Source of the DNA: Nakamurella multipartita DSM 44233
Lineage (GTDB): Bacteria; Actinomycetota; Actinomycetes; Mycobacteriales; Nakamurellaceae
Length of the DNA stretch: 64,000 nt
Direction of reading: 5' to 3'
Assembly (NCBI RefSeq): GCF_000024365.1
Contig: NC_013235.1
Coordinates: forward strand, 1,054,001 to 1,118,000
A program made the position numbers and the translations under genes. Positions within the stretch are counted from its first letter, which is position 1. Each line of letters opens with the position of its first letter. This document shows positions 55,115-64,000 of the stretch, in pieces. Under the pieces are notes generated by a model. The model did not search any database, was not told where the DNA came from, and worked only from the letters and a program-made list of their open reading frames with translations.

Positions 55115-56353
55115 TTAGTCCGTCGCGGTGGCCAGGAACTCGGCCATCCGGGTCACCCCGGTGACCAGGTCCTGGTCCGAGAGCGCGTACGAGAGCCGGA
55201 AGTACCCGGGTGTGCCGAACGCCTCGCCGGGCACCACGGCCACCTCGGCCTTTTCCAGCACCAGCGTGGCCAGCTCGGCCGACGAGGCCGGGCGCACGCC
55301 GTCGAACGACTTGCCGATCAGCCCGGCCACCGACGGGTAGGCGTAGAACGCGCCCAGCGGCTCCGGACAGGACACGTGCGGGATGGCGTCCAGCAGCCCG
55401 ACGATCAGCTGCCGGCGCCGGTCGAACGCCGTCCGCATCTCGTCCACGGCATCCAGTGGGCCGGTGACCGCGGCCAGGGCGGCCTGCTGGGCCACGTTGC
55501 AAACGTTGGAGGTCAGGTGCGACTGAAGGTTGGTCGCGGCCTTGATGACGTCCTTCGGGCCGATCATCCAGCCGACCCGCCAACCGGTCATCGCGTAGGT
55601 CTTGGCCACGCCGTTGACCACGATGCAGCGATCGGCGATCTCCGGAGCGACCACCGGCATCGAGACGTGCACAGCGTCGCCGTAGACCAGATGCTCGTAG
55701 ATCTCGTCGGTGATGACCCACAGGCCCTTGTCGGCCGCCCAGCGGCCGATCGCGGCAACCTGCTCCGGCGGGTAGACCGCGCCGGTCGGGTTGGACGGCG
55801 AGCAGAACAGCAGCACCTTGGTCCGCGGGGTCAGCGCCGCTTCCAGCTGCTCGATGCCGACCATGTAGCCGGTGGTCTCGTCGGCCACGACCGGCACCGT
55901 GACCCCGCCGGCCAGCGCGACGGCCTCCGGGTAGGTGGTCCAGTAGGGCGCCGGCAGCAGCACCTCGTCGCCCGGGTCCAGCAGCGTGGCGAAGGCCTGG
56001 TAGACGGACTGCTTGCCGCCGTTGGTGATCAGCACCTGGGCCGCTTCGACCTCCAGGCCCGAGTCCCGGGCGGTCTTGGCCGCCACCGCCTCGCGCAGCG
56101 CGGGCAGGCCGGCCGCCGGGGTGTAGCGGTGATTGGCCGGGAGCGAGCAGGCGGCGATCGCGGCCTGGACGATGTAGTCGGGGGTGGGGAAATCGGGCTC
56201 GCCGGCGCCGAAGCCGATCACCGGGCGTCCCGCGGCCTTGAGCGCCTTGGCCTTGGCGTCCACGGCGAGCGTCGCGGACTCGGCGATCCCGCCGATGCGG
56301 GCGGAGATCCGGGGATGCGTGGTCGACGAGGATGCGGGCGCGTGCGTGCTCAT
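55115..56353 (-). CDS. aspC: aspartate aminotransferase (class I PLP enzyme)
   Basis: The 412-residue protein has the subfamily Ib pattern: [69 protein letters not shown] and the PLP lysine segment [17 protein letters not shown], with a final [13 protein letters not shown] holding the substrate Arg. It interconverts aspartate/2-oxoglutarate and oxaloacetate/glutamate; relatives also act on prephenate. The ATG at 56353 was chosen as the family start. It is on the strand opposite the surrounding secE-rpl block. Confidence 0.93.
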   Translation of the reverse strand: MSTHAPASSSTTHPRISARIGGIAESATLAVDAKAKALKAAGRPVIGFGAGEPDFPTPDYIVQAAIAACSLPANHRYTPAAGLPALREAVAAKTARDSGLEVEAAQVLITNGGKQSVYQAFATLLDPGDEVLLPAPYWTTYPEAVALAGGVTVPVVADETTGYMVGIEQLEAALTPRTKVLLFCSPSNPTGAVYPPEQVAAIGRWAADKGLWVITDEIYEHLVYGDAVHVSMPVVAPEIADRCIVVNGVAKTYAMTGWRVGWMIGPKDVIKAATNLQSHLTSNVCNVAQQAALAAVTGPLDAVDEMRTAFDRRRQLIVGLLDAIPHVSCPEPLGAFYAYPSVAGLIGKSFDGVRPASSAELATLVLEKAEVAVVPGEAFGTPGYFRLSYALSDQDLVTGVTRMAEFLATATD

Positions 56354-56558
56354 AGGACAATCGTGGCACGCAGTCCCCAGCCGGGTCAGCCGGGTGGGTT
56401 CGCGGGCCGTTGACGTGAGGGTCCGCAGCCGGTCGCGTCGTGCCTTACACTTGACAGCCGGGGTGTGCTCCCGCTTGCCCGTGCGTTGGGCGGACGGGCA
56501 CATCCCGGATTTGCGAAAGGGGTTCTGATGGCGATCGGCCGGTGACGGTCGTGACCAA

Positions 56559-56631
<73 letters not shown>

Positions 56632-56695
56632 CAGCACCATCGAACGACTCGGCGCCGCTATGGGCCGGGTCCAGCACAGGTGAGGACGGACGAGA

Positions 56696-57289
56696 GTGAG
56701 CGACGAACACGACGGGGTGTCGGCCGGGACGTCCGGCGACGACCCGTCGGGTGACGGGGCGAAGGCCGCGTCCGACAAGCCGGTGGCCGGCGCGGCCCGC
56801 CGGGCCGCAGCCGGATCCAAGCCGGAGTCGGGTTCGGAGTCGACGACCTCTCTGTCCAAGTCCGCACCGGATTCGGTGGAGACGCCGCCGTCCGACGGCC
56901 CCGATGCGAACGGGACCGAGACGGATGGCGCCGATGCGGAGTCGATCGAAGCCGACGGTGCCGACTCGGCCCTGACCACCCCCGCCTCGCCCGGGTCCGC
57001 CCGGGCCGCGGCGCGACGGGCGGCGGCGCGGGCCGGTACGTCGGAGAAGAAGGGTGAGGCGACCCCGAAGCGGGGGTCGACCACCGCGGTCAAGAAGCCC
57101 AACCCGTTCGCCCGGCTCGGCCGGTTCCTGCGGGAAGTGGTCGCCGAGCTGCGCAAGGTCATCTGGCCGTCGCGCAACCAGATGGTCACCTACACCATCG
57201 TGGTGATCGCCTTCGTGACCTTCATGGTGGCGTTGGTCGGCGTGCTCGACCTGCTGTTCGCCAAGGGCGTGTTCGCCGTCTTCGGCTAG
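56696..57289 (+). CDS. secE: preprotein translocase subunit SecE
   Basis: The 197-residue protein has the essential SecE core only in its last 65 residues: the amphipathic helix RFLREVVAELRKVIWPSRNQ and one transmembrane helix (TYTIVVIAFVTFMVALVGVL). The first 130 residues form an acidic/serine-rich disordered extension, far longer than the ~60-residue single-helix SecE of most Gram-positives. The GTG at 56696 follows GGACGGACGAGA. It is the first protein gene after tRNA-Trp. Confidence 0.93.
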   Translation: MSDEHDGVSAGTSGDDPSGDGAKAASDKPVAGAARRAAAGSKPESGSESTTSLSKSAPDSVETPPSDGPDANGTETDGADAESIEADGADSALTTPASPGSARAAARRAAARAGTSEKKGEATPKRGSTTAVKKPNPFARLGRFLREVVAELRKVIWPSRNQMVTYTIVVIAFVTFMVALVGVLDLLFAKGVFAVFG

Positions 57290-57428
57290 CCGCCGGAACC
57301 GGCGGGTGCCGCGGCGCGGTCGCACCGACCGGGACCGCCGCGGCGATGCGGACCGGCCGCGCGGCAGCGCGCCACCAGCAGTGCGGAACGAAACACACAA
57401 GTGAGAACCAGGGAAGTGAGTATCCATC

Positions 57429-58349
57429 GTGTCCAGTGACGTCGAGTACCCCGGCGGCGAGCCGCCCCGTGACGTCGTGTTGACCGACGGAGACGAGACC
57501 ATCATCGCCTCCGTGCCGGCAGGCGACGACCTGGCCGATCACGACGTCGAGCAGGAGACCGCGCAGATCGACCAGGCCATCGAGGACCTGGCGCAGGCAC
57601 CCGCCGACGAGCAGACCGAGACCGCTGTCGAGGCCGATGTTGACGCCGAGGTCGAGTACGAGGTCGACGAGACCGGCCATGTCGAGGAACTGCCGGTCGA
57701 GGAACTGCCGGTCGAGGAACTGATCGTCGACGAGACCGTCGAGGACGAGGACCCGGCCGAGGCCCTGCGCTCCGCGCTCAAGCGCGCCGCGGGCGAGTGG
57801 TACGTCGTGCACTCCTACGCCGGTTACGAGAACAAGGTCAAGACCAACCTCGAGACCCGCATCAAGTCGCTGGACATGGAGGACTACATCTTCCAGATCG
57901 AGGTGCCCACCGAGGAGGTCACCGAGATCAAGAACGGCCAGCGCAAGCAGGTCCAGCGCAAGGTCTACCCCGGCTACATCCTGGTCCGGATGGATCTGAC
58001 CGACCAGTCGTGGAGCGCGGTGCGCAACACCCCCGGCGTCACCGGGTTCGTCGGGGCGACCGCGCAGAAGCCGTCCGCGCTGACCATCGACGAGGTCGTC
58101 AAGATCCTGACCCCGACGGCGCCGCGCAAGCCTGCCAGCGTGGCCACCACGCCGGGCTCGGCGCCGGTGCGCACCGAGGTCGACTTCTCCATCGGCGAGT
58201 CGGTCACCGTCATGGACGGTCCGTTCGCCACCCTCCCGGCCACCATCAACGAGGTCAACGCCGACGCCCAGAAGCTCAAGGTGCTGGTCTCGATCTTCGG
58301 CCGGGAGACCCCCGTGGAGCTCTCGTTCAGCCAGGTCGCCAAGATCTGA
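57429..58349 (+). CDS. nusG: transcription termination/antitermination factor NusG
   Basis: The 306-residue protein has the NGN domain from about residue 120 ([20 protein letters not shown] ... [15 protein letters not shown] ... [12 protein letters not shown]) and the KOW domain at the end ([20 protein letters not shown] ... [18 protein letters not shown]). The first 120 residues are a strongly acidic extension typical of actinobacteria; within it VEELP is repeated by a 15-base tandem repeat at 57681-57725. NusG binds RNA polymerase, Rho and ribosomal S10. The GTG at 57429 follows AGGGAAGTGAG. Confidence 0.96.
   Translation: MSSDVEYPGGEPPRDVVLTDGDETIIASVPAGDDLADHDVEQETAQIDQAIEDLAQAPADEQTETAVEADVDAEVEYEVDETGHVEELPVEELPVEELIVDETVEDEDPAEALRSALKRAAGEWYVVHSYAGYENKVKTNLETRIKSLDMEDYIFQIEVPTEEVTEIKNGQRKQVQRKVYPGYILVRMDLTDQSWSAVRNTPGVTGFVGATAQKPSALTIDEVVKILTPTAPRKPASVATTPGSAPVRTEVDFSIGESVTVMDGPFATLPATINEVNADAQKLKVLVSIFGRETPVELSFSQVAKI
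57681..57725 (+). repeat. three tandem 15-bp units inside nusG
   Basis: gtcgaggaactgccg occurs at 57681-57695 and 57696-57710, with a third copy to 57725 ending in gatc rather than gccg. It encodes [15 protein letters not shown] in the acidic extension. Confidence 0.9.
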
Positions 58350-58414
58350 CCACAGATTTCCGGCCCTGACCCCAGGTCCGGATCCGCACAGAAGGACAAG
58401 CAGAAGGAAAAGCA

Positions 58415-58849
58415 ATGCCTCCGAAGAAGAAGAAACTCGCAGCGATCGTCAAGCTGCAGATCAAGGCCGGCATGGCCAACCCGGCCCCGCCGGTCGGCCC
58501 GGCCCTGGGCCAGCACGGCGTCAACATCATGGAGTTCTGCAAGGCCTACAACGCCGCGACCGAGTCGCAGCGCGGTGACGTGGTGCCGGTCGAGATCTCC
58601 ATCTACGAAGACCGCTCGTTCGACTTCAAGCTCAAGACCCCGCCGGCGGCGCGGTTGCTGCTGAAGGCGGCCGGGGTCGAGAAGGGCTCGGGCACCCCGA
58701 ACAAGACCAAGGTCGCCTCGGTGACCACGGCTCAGCTCCGGGAGATCGCCACGCTCAAGCAGGTCGACCTGAACGCCAACGATGTGGACGCCGCGGCCAA
58801 GATCATCGCCGGCACCGCCAAGTCGATGGGCATCACCGTCACCGACTGA
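58415..58849 (+). CDS. rplK: 50S ribosomal protein L11
   Basis: The 144-residue protein has the N-terminal [20 protein letters not shown] then [17 protein letters not shown] (proline-rich thiostrepton-site helix) and the C-terminal rRNA-binding domain [20 protein letters not shown] ... [16 protein letters not shown]. The ATG at 58415 follows AGAAGGA. It lies 65 bases after nusG and is probably cotranscribed. Confidence 0.98.
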   Translation: MPPKKKKLAAIVKLQIKAGMANPAPPVGPALGQHGVNIMEFCKAYNAATESQRGDVVPVEISIYEDRSFDFKLKTPPAARLLLKAAGVEKGSGTPNKTKVASVTTAQLREIATLKQVDLNANDVDAAAKIIAGTAKSMGITVTD

Positions 58850-58938
58850 ACTCGGTTGACCCGCACCACCCAGATCGTGTGGCAGGGCCCGGCGCGGCCC
58901 GACGACCACAACCCTGACCAAGACATACAGGAGCAGAA

Positions 58939-59652
58939 ATGAAGCGCAGCAAGGCTTACCGTGAGGCCTTCGACAAGGTCGATCGCGATCGCCTGTACTC
59001 CCCGCTGGAGGCCGCGGAGTTGGCGAAGACGACGTCCCCGTCGAAGACCGATGCCACCGTGGAGGTGGCCATGCGGCTCGGGGTCGATCCCCGCAAGGCC
59101 GACCAGATGGTGCGCGGCACCGTCAACCTGCCCAACGGCACCGGCAAGACCGCCCGGGTGATCGTGTTCGCCGTCGGTGACAAGGCCGCCGAGGCCGAGG
59201 CCGCCGGGGCGGACGCCGTCGGTTCGGACGACCTGATCGCCCGCATCCAGGGCGGCTGGCTGGACTTCGACGCCGCCATCGCCACCCCGGACCAGATGGC
59301 CAAGGTCGGGCGCATCGCCCGCATCCTGGGCCCGCGTGGCCTGATGCCGAACCCGAAGACCGGCACCGTCACCCCGGACGTGGCCAAGGCCGTCGCCGAC
59401 ATCAAGGGCGGCAAGATCAACTACCGGGTCGACAAGGCCGCGAACCTGCACCTGGTGATCGGCAAGGTCTCGTTCCCGACCGAGAAGCTGGTCGAGAACT
59501 ACGCCGCCGCGCTGGACGAGGTGCTGCGGGCCAAGCCGTCCGCGTCCAAGGGCAAGTACCTCAAGAAGGTCTGGTTCTCCACCACCCAGGGCCCGGGCAT
59601 CCCGGTCGATCCGGCCCTGACCCGGAACCTGCTGGCCACCGACGAGAACTGA
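58939..59652 (+). CDS. rplA: 50S ribosomal protein L1
   Basis: The 237-residue protein shows [60 protein letters not shown] (the L1 signature) and GKGKYLKKV-type C-terminus. It binds 23S rRNA at the L1 stalk and, in many bacteria, its own mRNA near rplK. The ATG at 58939 follows AGGAG. The gene is followed by a strong terminator, so the rplKA unit ends here. Confidence 0.98.
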   Translation: MKRSKAYREAFDKVDRDRLYSPLEAAELAKTTSPSKTDATVEVAMRLGVDPRKADQMVRGTVNLPNGTGKTARVIVFAVGDKAAEAEAAGADAVGSDDLIARIQGGWLDFDAAIATPDQMAKVGRIARILGPRGLMPNPKTGTVTPDVAKAVADIKGGKINYRVDKAANLHLVIGKVSFPTEKLVENYAAALDEVLRAKPSASKGKYLKKVWFSTTQGPGIPVDPALTRNLLATDEN

Positions 59653-59665
59653 TCGTCCCGGCCAT

Positions 59666-59711
59666 AACGAGAACCGCCGCCGACCCGTTGGGGTCGGCGG
59701 CGGTTCTCGTT
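59666..59711. terminator. terminator of rplKA (21-bp perfect stem)
   Basis: Arms at 59666-59686 and 59691-59711 are perfect 21-base inverse complements around GTTG. It lies between the convergent rplA and sodN genes and can serve both. Confidence 0.92.
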
Positions 59712-59733
59712 GGCCGGTCCGGAGGTGATCCGG

Positions 59734-60129
59734 TCAGGCCTTCTTGGTCTCCCAGAAGATCCGATCGATCTCGGCGATCAGGTCGAGCGCCTTCTGGCCG
59801 GTCGCCGGGTCGGTGGACGCCTTGGCCGCGGACAGCGCCTTGAGGGTGTCGTTGACCAGGGTGTGCAGCTGCGGGTACTTCTCGAAATGCGGGGCCTTGA
59901 AGTAGTCGCTCCACAGCACCGAGACGTGGTGCTTGGCCAGCTCGGCGCGCTGCTCCTTGATGATGATGACCCGGGTGCGGAAGTCGGGGTCGTCGTTGGC
60001 CTGGTACTTCTCCTGCACGGCCTTGACCGACTCGGCCTCGATGCGGGCCTGGGCCGGGTCGTACACGCCACACGGCAGGTCGCAGTGCGCCCGGACCGTC
60101 ACCGTGGGAGCGAAAAAGCGGGACAGCAT
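59734..60129 (-). CDS. sodN: nickel-containing superoxide dismutase
   Basis: The 131-residue NiSOD has the nickel hook HCDLPCGVYD at residues 15-24 and the four-helix bundle (DPAQARIEAESVKAVQEKYQ ... EQRAELAKHHVSVLWSDYFK). The first 14 residues (MLSRFFAPTVTVRA) are the propeptide removed to expose His15, which binds nickel with Cys16 and Cys20. The protease gene sodX lies divergently upstream. The pair is inserted between rplA and rplJ. Confidence 0.97.
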   Translation of the reverse strand: MLSRFFAPTVTVRAHCDLPCGVYDPAQARIEAESVKAVQEKYQANDDPDFRTRVIIIKEQRAELAKHHVSVLWSDYFKAPHFEKYPQLHTLVNDTLKALSAAKASTDPATGQKALDLIAEIDRIFWETKKA

Positions 60130-60266
60130 GATTTGTCCTCCTCGTGCGGTGCTACTCGGATCGGGAAACCTTCCCGGGGGCCGAGCCTACTCACCCGGCC
60201 GCCGGAGCGAACGCCGGCGGCCGGGTGAGCGGGACGGCCGTCGGGACAACCAGGAGGGAGCGCGCA

Positions 60267-60668
60267 GTGGCCGGGTCGGGGCGGCAGTTCGGGATGGCCC
60301 GGGTGTCCGGGCCGTCGATGACCCCGACCCTGGTCGACGGGGACCGGGTGCTCGTCCGGTACGGGGTCGCCATCCGCCCGGGCTCGGTGGTGGTGCTGGT
60401 CCATCCCACCCGGGCCGACCTGCTGCTGATCAAACGGGCCGTCCGCCAGCAGAGCGACGGCCGCTGGTGGGTGCTGGGCGACAACCCCTACACCGGCGGG
60501 GACAGCACGGACTTCGGCGCGGTGCCGGCCGAACTGATCGTGGCCCGGGCCCTGCTCCGGGTCGCCGCACCACCGGCTCCCGGCCGGCGGGCCCGGCTGC
60601 GGTGGGCCCGGACGGCGGTGCGCCGGCTGCGGCCCGCCCCGGCCGCCGGCCCGGGTGAGCGGGCGTAA
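60267..60668 (+). CDS. sodX: nickel superoxide dismutase maturation protease SodX
   Basis: The 133-residue S26-type peptidase contains VSGPSMTPTL with the catalytic Ser, the basic-residue region LLIKRAVRQ with the Lys, and WWVLGDNPYTGGDSTDFG. No transmembrane helix is present, unlike secretory signal peptidase, which fits the cytoplasmic SodX that trims SodN. The GTG at 60267 follows GGAGGGAG. It is divergent from sodN. The C-terminal 30 residues are an arginine/proline-rich tail. Confidence 0.92.
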   Translation: MAGSGRQFGMARVSGPSMTPTLVDGDRVLVRYGVAIRPGSVVVLVHPTRADLLLIKRAVRQQSDGRWWVLGDNPYTGGDSTDFGAVPAELIVARALLRVAAPPAPGRRARLRWARTAVRRLRPAPAAGPGERA

Positions 60669-60677
60669 CCGCCGGAT

Positions 60678-60968
60678 TTGGATCACCCGGGGCCGGTCGC
60701 GTACTCTCGATTCTGATCCACCGAAGACCGTCGGCTCCCGCATGCGCGGGTGAATGTCCCGGAACCAACCGGGCGGCCCACGCAGGGGGACGAGGTAGTC
60801 AGAAGTGCGGCCGTCGCCGGCCGCGTTCACGCCCCGTGCCGCTGCGCCGGGGCGTTCGTCGTTTCCGACTCATGCTCGCCGAAGGCCCTCGTTGGCAGGT
60901 GCCGGCAGACGCCGTGCACGCACGACGCCGGGGCAACCCGGCCTTTGAGATGTGAAAGGAGGCGACGC
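60678..60968 (+). promoter_or_regulatory. rplJ-rplL promoter and L10 leader
   Basis: TTGGAT (60678-60683) and TACTCT (60702-60707) with an 18-base spacer predict a start near 60714, leaving a leader of about 255 bases. The leader contains hairpins such as CCCGC-ATGC-GCGGG (60737-60750) and CCCGG/CCGGG just after it. An untranslated leader here is characteristic of the L10 (L10-L12 complex) autoregulatory element. No gene is seen in it. Confidence 0.65.
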
Positions 60969-61577
60969 ATGGCAAAGACCGACAAGGTCGAAACGGTTGC
61001 CGAGATCAGCGAGAAGTTCCGGACCGCGAACGCGGCGGTGGTCACCGAGTACCGCGGCCTGACGATGGCTCAGCTCACCGAGCTGCGCCGTTCGCTGGGC
61101 AGCGACACCGCGTACACGGTCGCCAAGAACACGCTGGTCAAGCGGGCCGCCGCGGACGCCGGTGTGCAGGGTCTGGACGAGCTGTTCGTCGGGCCGACCG
61201 CGGTCGCGTTCGTCAACGGCGAACCGGTCGACGCCGCGAAGGCGCTGCGCGACTTCGCCAAGGCGCACCCGCTGCTGGTCATCAAGGGTGGCCTGCTCGA
61301 CGGGCGTCCGCTGGAGGCCGCCGAGGTCACCAAGCTGGCCGACCTGGACTCCCGCGAGGTGCTGCTGGGCAAGCTCGCCGGGGCGATGAAGGGGACCTTG
61401 ACCAAGGCCGCCGTCGTCCTGAACGCGCTGCCGACCAAGACCGCGCAGCTGCTGGCCGCGCTGCAGGAGAAGCAGGGTGCCGCCGCCGGCGACGCGCCTG
61501 CGGGCGACTCCGAAGCCCCGGTGGCGGTCGACGCAGAAGCCGCCGCCGAGACCGAAACCGAGACCGCGTCAGCCTGA
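60969..61577 (+). CDS. rplJ: 50S ribosomal protein L10
   Basis: The 202-residue protein has the L10 start [20 protein letters not shown] then [31 protein letters not shown]-like [20 protein letters not shown], and the helix that binds L7/L12 dimers near the C-terminus, followed by an Ala/Glu-rich tail. The ATG at 60969 follows a consensus AAGGAGG at 60956-60962. It is cotranscribed with rplL and preceded by a long leader. Confidence 0.98.
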   Translation: MAKTDKVETVAEISEKFRTANAAVVTEYRGLTMAQLTELRRSLGSDTAYTVAKNTLVKRAAADAGVQGLDELFVGPTAVAFVNGEPVDAAKALRDFAKAHPLLVIKGGLLDGRPLEAAEVTKLADLDSREVLLGKLAGAMKGTLTKAAVVLNALPTKTAQLLAALQEKQGAAAGDAPAGDSEAPVAVDAEAAAETETETASA

Positions 61578-61689
61578 CCGGCCGGCCCGATCTGCATGAC
61601 CGACCGGTCGCCCGGTCACCCATCACCACCCATCAGACACGCCCCACCCGCCTGACGCGGATGGGCGAGGCAAGTGAAAGGACGCCACC

Positions 61690-62082
61690 ATGGCGAAGCT
61701 GAGCACCGACGAGTTGCTGGACGCCTTCAAGGAGCTGACCCTCCTGGAGCTGTCCGAGTTCGTCAAGCAGTTCGAGGAGACCTTCGGCGTCACCGCCGCC
61801 GCTCCGGTCGCGGTTGCCGCGGTCGGCGGGGCCGGCGGCGCGGCCCCGGCCGAGGCGGCCGAGGAGCAGGACGAGTTCGACGTCATCCTCGAGTCGGCCG
61901 GCGAGAAGAAGGTCCAGGTCATCAAGGCCGTTCGTGAGCTCGTCTCCGGGCTGGGCCTGAAGGAGGCCAAGGATCTGGTCGACTCCGCGCCGAAGGCGAT
62001 CCTGGAGAAGGCCCCCAAGGAGGCCGCCGAGGCCGCCAAGGCCAAGCTGGAAGAGGCCGGCGCCAAGGCCACCGTCAAGTAA
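61690..62082 (+). CDS. rplL: 50S ribosomal protein L7/L12
   Basis: The 130-residue stalk protein has the N-terminal dimerisation helix [20 protein letters not shown], an Ala-rich hinge (residues about 38-60) and the C-terminal factor-binding domain [20 protein letters not shown] ... [20 protein letters not shown]. The ATG at 61690 follows GTGAAAGGACG. A strong terminator follows. Confidence 0.98.
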   Translation: MAKLSTDELLDAFKELTLLELSEFVKQFEETFGVTAAAPVAVAAVGGAGGAAPAEAAEEQDEFDVILESAGEKKVQVIKAVRELVSGLGLKEAKDLVDSAPKAILEKAPKEAAEAAKAKLEEAGAKATVK

Positions 62083-62115
62083 TGACGGTGTGCTGACGCA
62101 CTCGTAGTAACCCGG

Positions 62116-62149
62116 GAAGCGGGGCGGACCTCCGGGTCCGCCCCGCTTC
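62116..62149 (+). terminator. terminator of rplJL (15-bp perfect stem)
   Basis: GAAGCGGGGCGGACC at 62116-62130 and its exact inverse complement at 62135-62149 enclose the loop TCCG, 33 bases after the rplL stop, followed by TGGCATCT. Classic actinobacterial GC-rich terminator. Confidence 0.92.
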
Positions 62150-62264
62150 TGGCATCTCCGGGCCCGGCCCATCGGTATCGATCAGGCGATAGGGCGCCCG
62201 CCCGATGTCCCGACGGCCCGGTCCCGGCGACGATGGGACCGGACCGCCGCCGGATGGGGGTGCT

Positions 62265-64000
62265 GTGTTCGGACGACTGGTCGACGTCGTGAAGTGGATC
62301 GGCGCTGCCGCCGACCGCCGGGACGGCGGCGACCCCGTCGCGCATGGCCGGCTGGTGGCCACCGTCGGAGTCATCGAACAGGACTACGCCGCGATCGACC
62401 CGACCGAGCCGGGCGGCGATCCGCTCGACGGCCTGGGCGAGTTGTTCGGCCTGGACGAGACCGACCGCGACCTGCTGCTGCTGGCCGCCGCCGCCGACCT
62501 GGACGGCAACATCGCGTTGGCCTTCGGCCTGCTGCGCGGGGGCAGCGCACCGTGCCACCCCAGCATCGGGCTGGCCCTGGAACTGCTGGGCATCTCCTCG
62601 TTGTCCGGCCCGGCCCGGGCCCGGTTCGCCGACGGGGGCCGGCTGGCCGCGGCCGCGTTGATCGAGGTCGCCGCGACCGGGCCGTGGCTGGCCCGCGAAT
62701 TCCGCTGCCCCGACCGGGTGGTCACCCAGCTGGCCGGCGCGGCCCACCCGGATCGCAGCCTGGACCCGCTGGTCGTCGAGCCGGTGCCGTTGCCGCTGCC
62801 CGGCGGTGCCGAGCTGGTGCGGGCCCTGGAGCAGGGCGCCAGCTTCGTCTGGGTGCATTCGCCGACCGGCACGGCCGGCCTGACCATGGTCGTCGGGGCG
62901 CTGGGCGAGGTCGGCGTCCGCAGCCTGAGCCTGACGGTGCCGCTGGCCGGCGACGCCGGCCACGGCGGCTTCCTCCGGGTGGCCATCCGGGAGGCGGCGC
63001 TGACCAACCGGTGTCTGGTGCTGGACCGGGCCGAGCGCCTGTTCGCCGCCCCGGAGGGTGCCCCGCCGCGGGACCCGGCCGACCTGCTGGCCGCGCTGGC
63101 CCGCCCGCCGGTGCCGGTCGTCGCGGTCGGCACCGCGCCATGGGACCGGCACCTGTCCACCACCACCGCGCCGTACCTGCTGGCCGCGCCGCGGCTGGGA
63201 CCGGACGAATGCCTGCGGATGTGGGCGGCGATCACCGGCACGCCGCCGCCGGCGGGCGCGCTGGCCGGGCTGCGGCTGTCACCCGACCTGGTCGACCAGC
63301 TGGCCCGGTCGGCCACCCGGCTGGCCGCGGCCGAGGACGTGCCGCTGACCGCCGACCTGGTGCGCCGGGTGGCCCGGCAACTGGCCGGCTCGGCCGAGCC
63401 CGACGCCGCGGTCGGATTGGCCGATCTGGTGCTGCCCGACCCGACCGAGCGGGCGATCCGCCGGCTGATCGGGTGGGCCCGGCACCGCGAGGAGCTGATC
63501 GCCCGCGGGCTGATCGTCGCCGGGCCCGGCAGCGGCGGCGGTATCACCGCGCTGTTCAGCGGCAGCCCGGGGACCGGCAAGACGCTGGCCGCGCACGTGG
63601 TGGCGGCCGAGCTGGGCATCGACGTGCTGCGGGTGGACCTGGCCGCTGTGGTCGACAAGTACATCGGGCAGACCCAGAAGAACCTGGAGCAGGTCTTTCA
63701 CCGCGCGGAGAGCCTGAACGTGCTGCTGTTCTTCGACGAGGCCGAGGCGTTGTTCGGGCGGCGGTCAGAGGTCAAGGACGCGCACGACCGGTACGCCAAC
63801 CAGGAGGTCGCCTACCTGCTGCAGCGGATGGAGCAGTTCGACGGCATCACCGTGCTGACCACCAACCTGCGCGGCAGCCTGGACCCGGCGTTCAGCCGGC
63901 GCCTGAGCTTCATCCTGCACTTCCCCGACCCGGACGAGCCGACCCGCCGCCGGCTCTGGCTCACCCACGCCGCCCGGCTGGGACCGATCGACCCGGACGA
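62265..64000 (+). CDS. AAA+ ATPase, contractile-injection-system type (3' end outside window)
   Basis: GTG at 62265 opens a frame of at least 578 codons that runs off the window. The N-terminal part (residues about 1-330) contains an AAA-like region with a degenerate P-loop (HSPTGTAG near 198). The second AAA+ domain is active: Walker A GSPGTGKT (433-440), KYIGQTQKNLEQVF, Walker B LLFFDEAEALFGRR (Asp491, Glu492), DRYANQEVAYLLQRMEQFDG and sensor TTNLRGSLDPAFSRR. This pattern matches the two-domain ATPases of eCIS loci (Afp15/Cis15-like). It follows the rplJL terminator and starts a new unit. Other AAA+ families with the same motif remain possible. Confidence 0.75.
   Translation, partial: MFGRLVDVVKWIGAAADRRDGGDPVAHGRLVATVGVIEQDYAAIDPTEPGGDPLDGLGELFGLDETDRDLLLLAAAADLDGNIALAFGLLRGGSAPCHPSIGLALELLGISSLSGPARARFADGGRLAAAALIEVAATGPWLAREFRCPDRVVTQLAGAAHPDRSLDPLVVEPVPLPLPGGAELVRALEQGASFVWVHSPTGTAGLTMVVGALGEVGVRSLSLTVPLAGDAGHGGFLRVAIREAALTNRCLVLDRAERLFAAPEGAPPRDPADLLAALARPPVPVVAVGTAPWDRHLSTTTAPYLLAAPRLGPDECLRMWAAITGTPPPAGALAGLRLSPDLVDQLARSATRLAAAEDVPLTADLVRRVARQLAGSAEPDAAVGLADLVLPDPTERAIRRLIGWARHREELIARGLIVAGPGSGGGITALFSGSPGTGKTLAAHVVAAELGIDVLRVDLAAVVDKYIGQTQKNLEQVFHRAESLNVLLFFDEAEALFGRRSEVKDAHDRYANQEVAYLLQRMEQFDGITVLTTNLRGSLDPAFSRRLSFILHFPDPDEPTRRRLWLTHAARLGPIDPD

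Noticed and set aside
56410-56456. Promoter for tRNA-Trp (TTGACG, TACACT, TTGACA)
   Set aside because: The boxes do not have workable spacing with each other or with the tRNA start, so no promoter was called.

Overview
The window is 64 kb of very GC-rich, densely coded bacterial DNA. Actinobacterial hallmarks include an F420-dependent glucose-6-phosphate dehydrogenase, hadA-hadB dehydratase genes behind rpmG, a mycobacterial-type menaquinone cluster, nickel superoxide dismutase with SodX, a RamB-type regulator beside the glyoxylate shunt, frequent GTG starts and tRNA genes without an encoded CCA end. The gene content and order suggest a Frankineae/Nakamurella-like actinomycete; the genus is an inference. 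There is no rRNA, insertion sequence, phage or CRISPR array.

Layout. 1-2.6 kb: amino-sugar catabolism (end of nagB, then nagA), a frameshifted DinB-like gene and a MarR regulator facing an alpha/beta hydrolase. 3.6-12.6 kb: menaquinone genes (menD, isochorismate synthase, menG) mixed with an acyl-CoA dehydrogenase, fgd, a CoA-transferase family III gene and a nuclease-like accessory gene lying between two copies of a 63-bp palindromic repeat. 12.6-31.8 kb: menJ, then nuoA-N, then a long-chain polyprenyl diphosphate synthase. Menaquinone side-chain formation, ring methylation, side-chain reduction and complex I therefore sit together, behind a good candidate Rex operator. 31.7-39.8 kb: FUSC-type membrane protein, small XRE regulator, methionine aminopeptidase, acyl-ACP desaturase, MMPL transporter with a TetR regulator and double operator, and a DctA dicarboxylate carrier. 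39.8-49.8 kb: two ArsR/SRPBCC modules in opposite orientations, the glyoxylate shunt (aceB, aceA, ramB), RarD, a glycine-rich membrane protein and a DUF5753-type XRE regulator. 49.8-53.4 kb: YajQ, tRNA-Tyr and a membrane GGDEF/EAL protein. 53.4-62.2 kb: the conserved tRNA-Thr, tRNA-Met, rpmG, hadA, hadB, (aspartate aminotransferase), tRNA-Trp, secE, nusG, rplK, rplA, (sodN/sodX), rplJ, rplL block. 62.3 kb to the end: the first 578 codons of an AAA+ ATPase resembling those of extracellular contractile injection systems, cut by the window edge.

How it fits together. Most of the window serves respiration and carbon entry. NADH is oxidised by complex I onto menaquinone made by neighbouring genes; Fgd supplies reduced F420; DctA and the glyoxylate shunt feed C4 acids. 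Translational coupling through ATGA, GTGA and TGATG overlaps is pervasive in the nuo operon. Several genes appear to have leaderless promoters, where the -10 box lies only 6-8 bases before the start codon.

The least ordinary things are a set of dispersed intergenic palindromes built on a GATCAAC core, one of which supplies the stop codons of two convergent genes; recurrent 15-bp-period tandem repeats, including six copies inside an ArsR-type gene; mini-ORFs bridging operon gaps; a Ni-SOD pair inserted between rplA and rplJ; and the AAA+ gene at the right edge, which may open a contractile injection locus outside the window.
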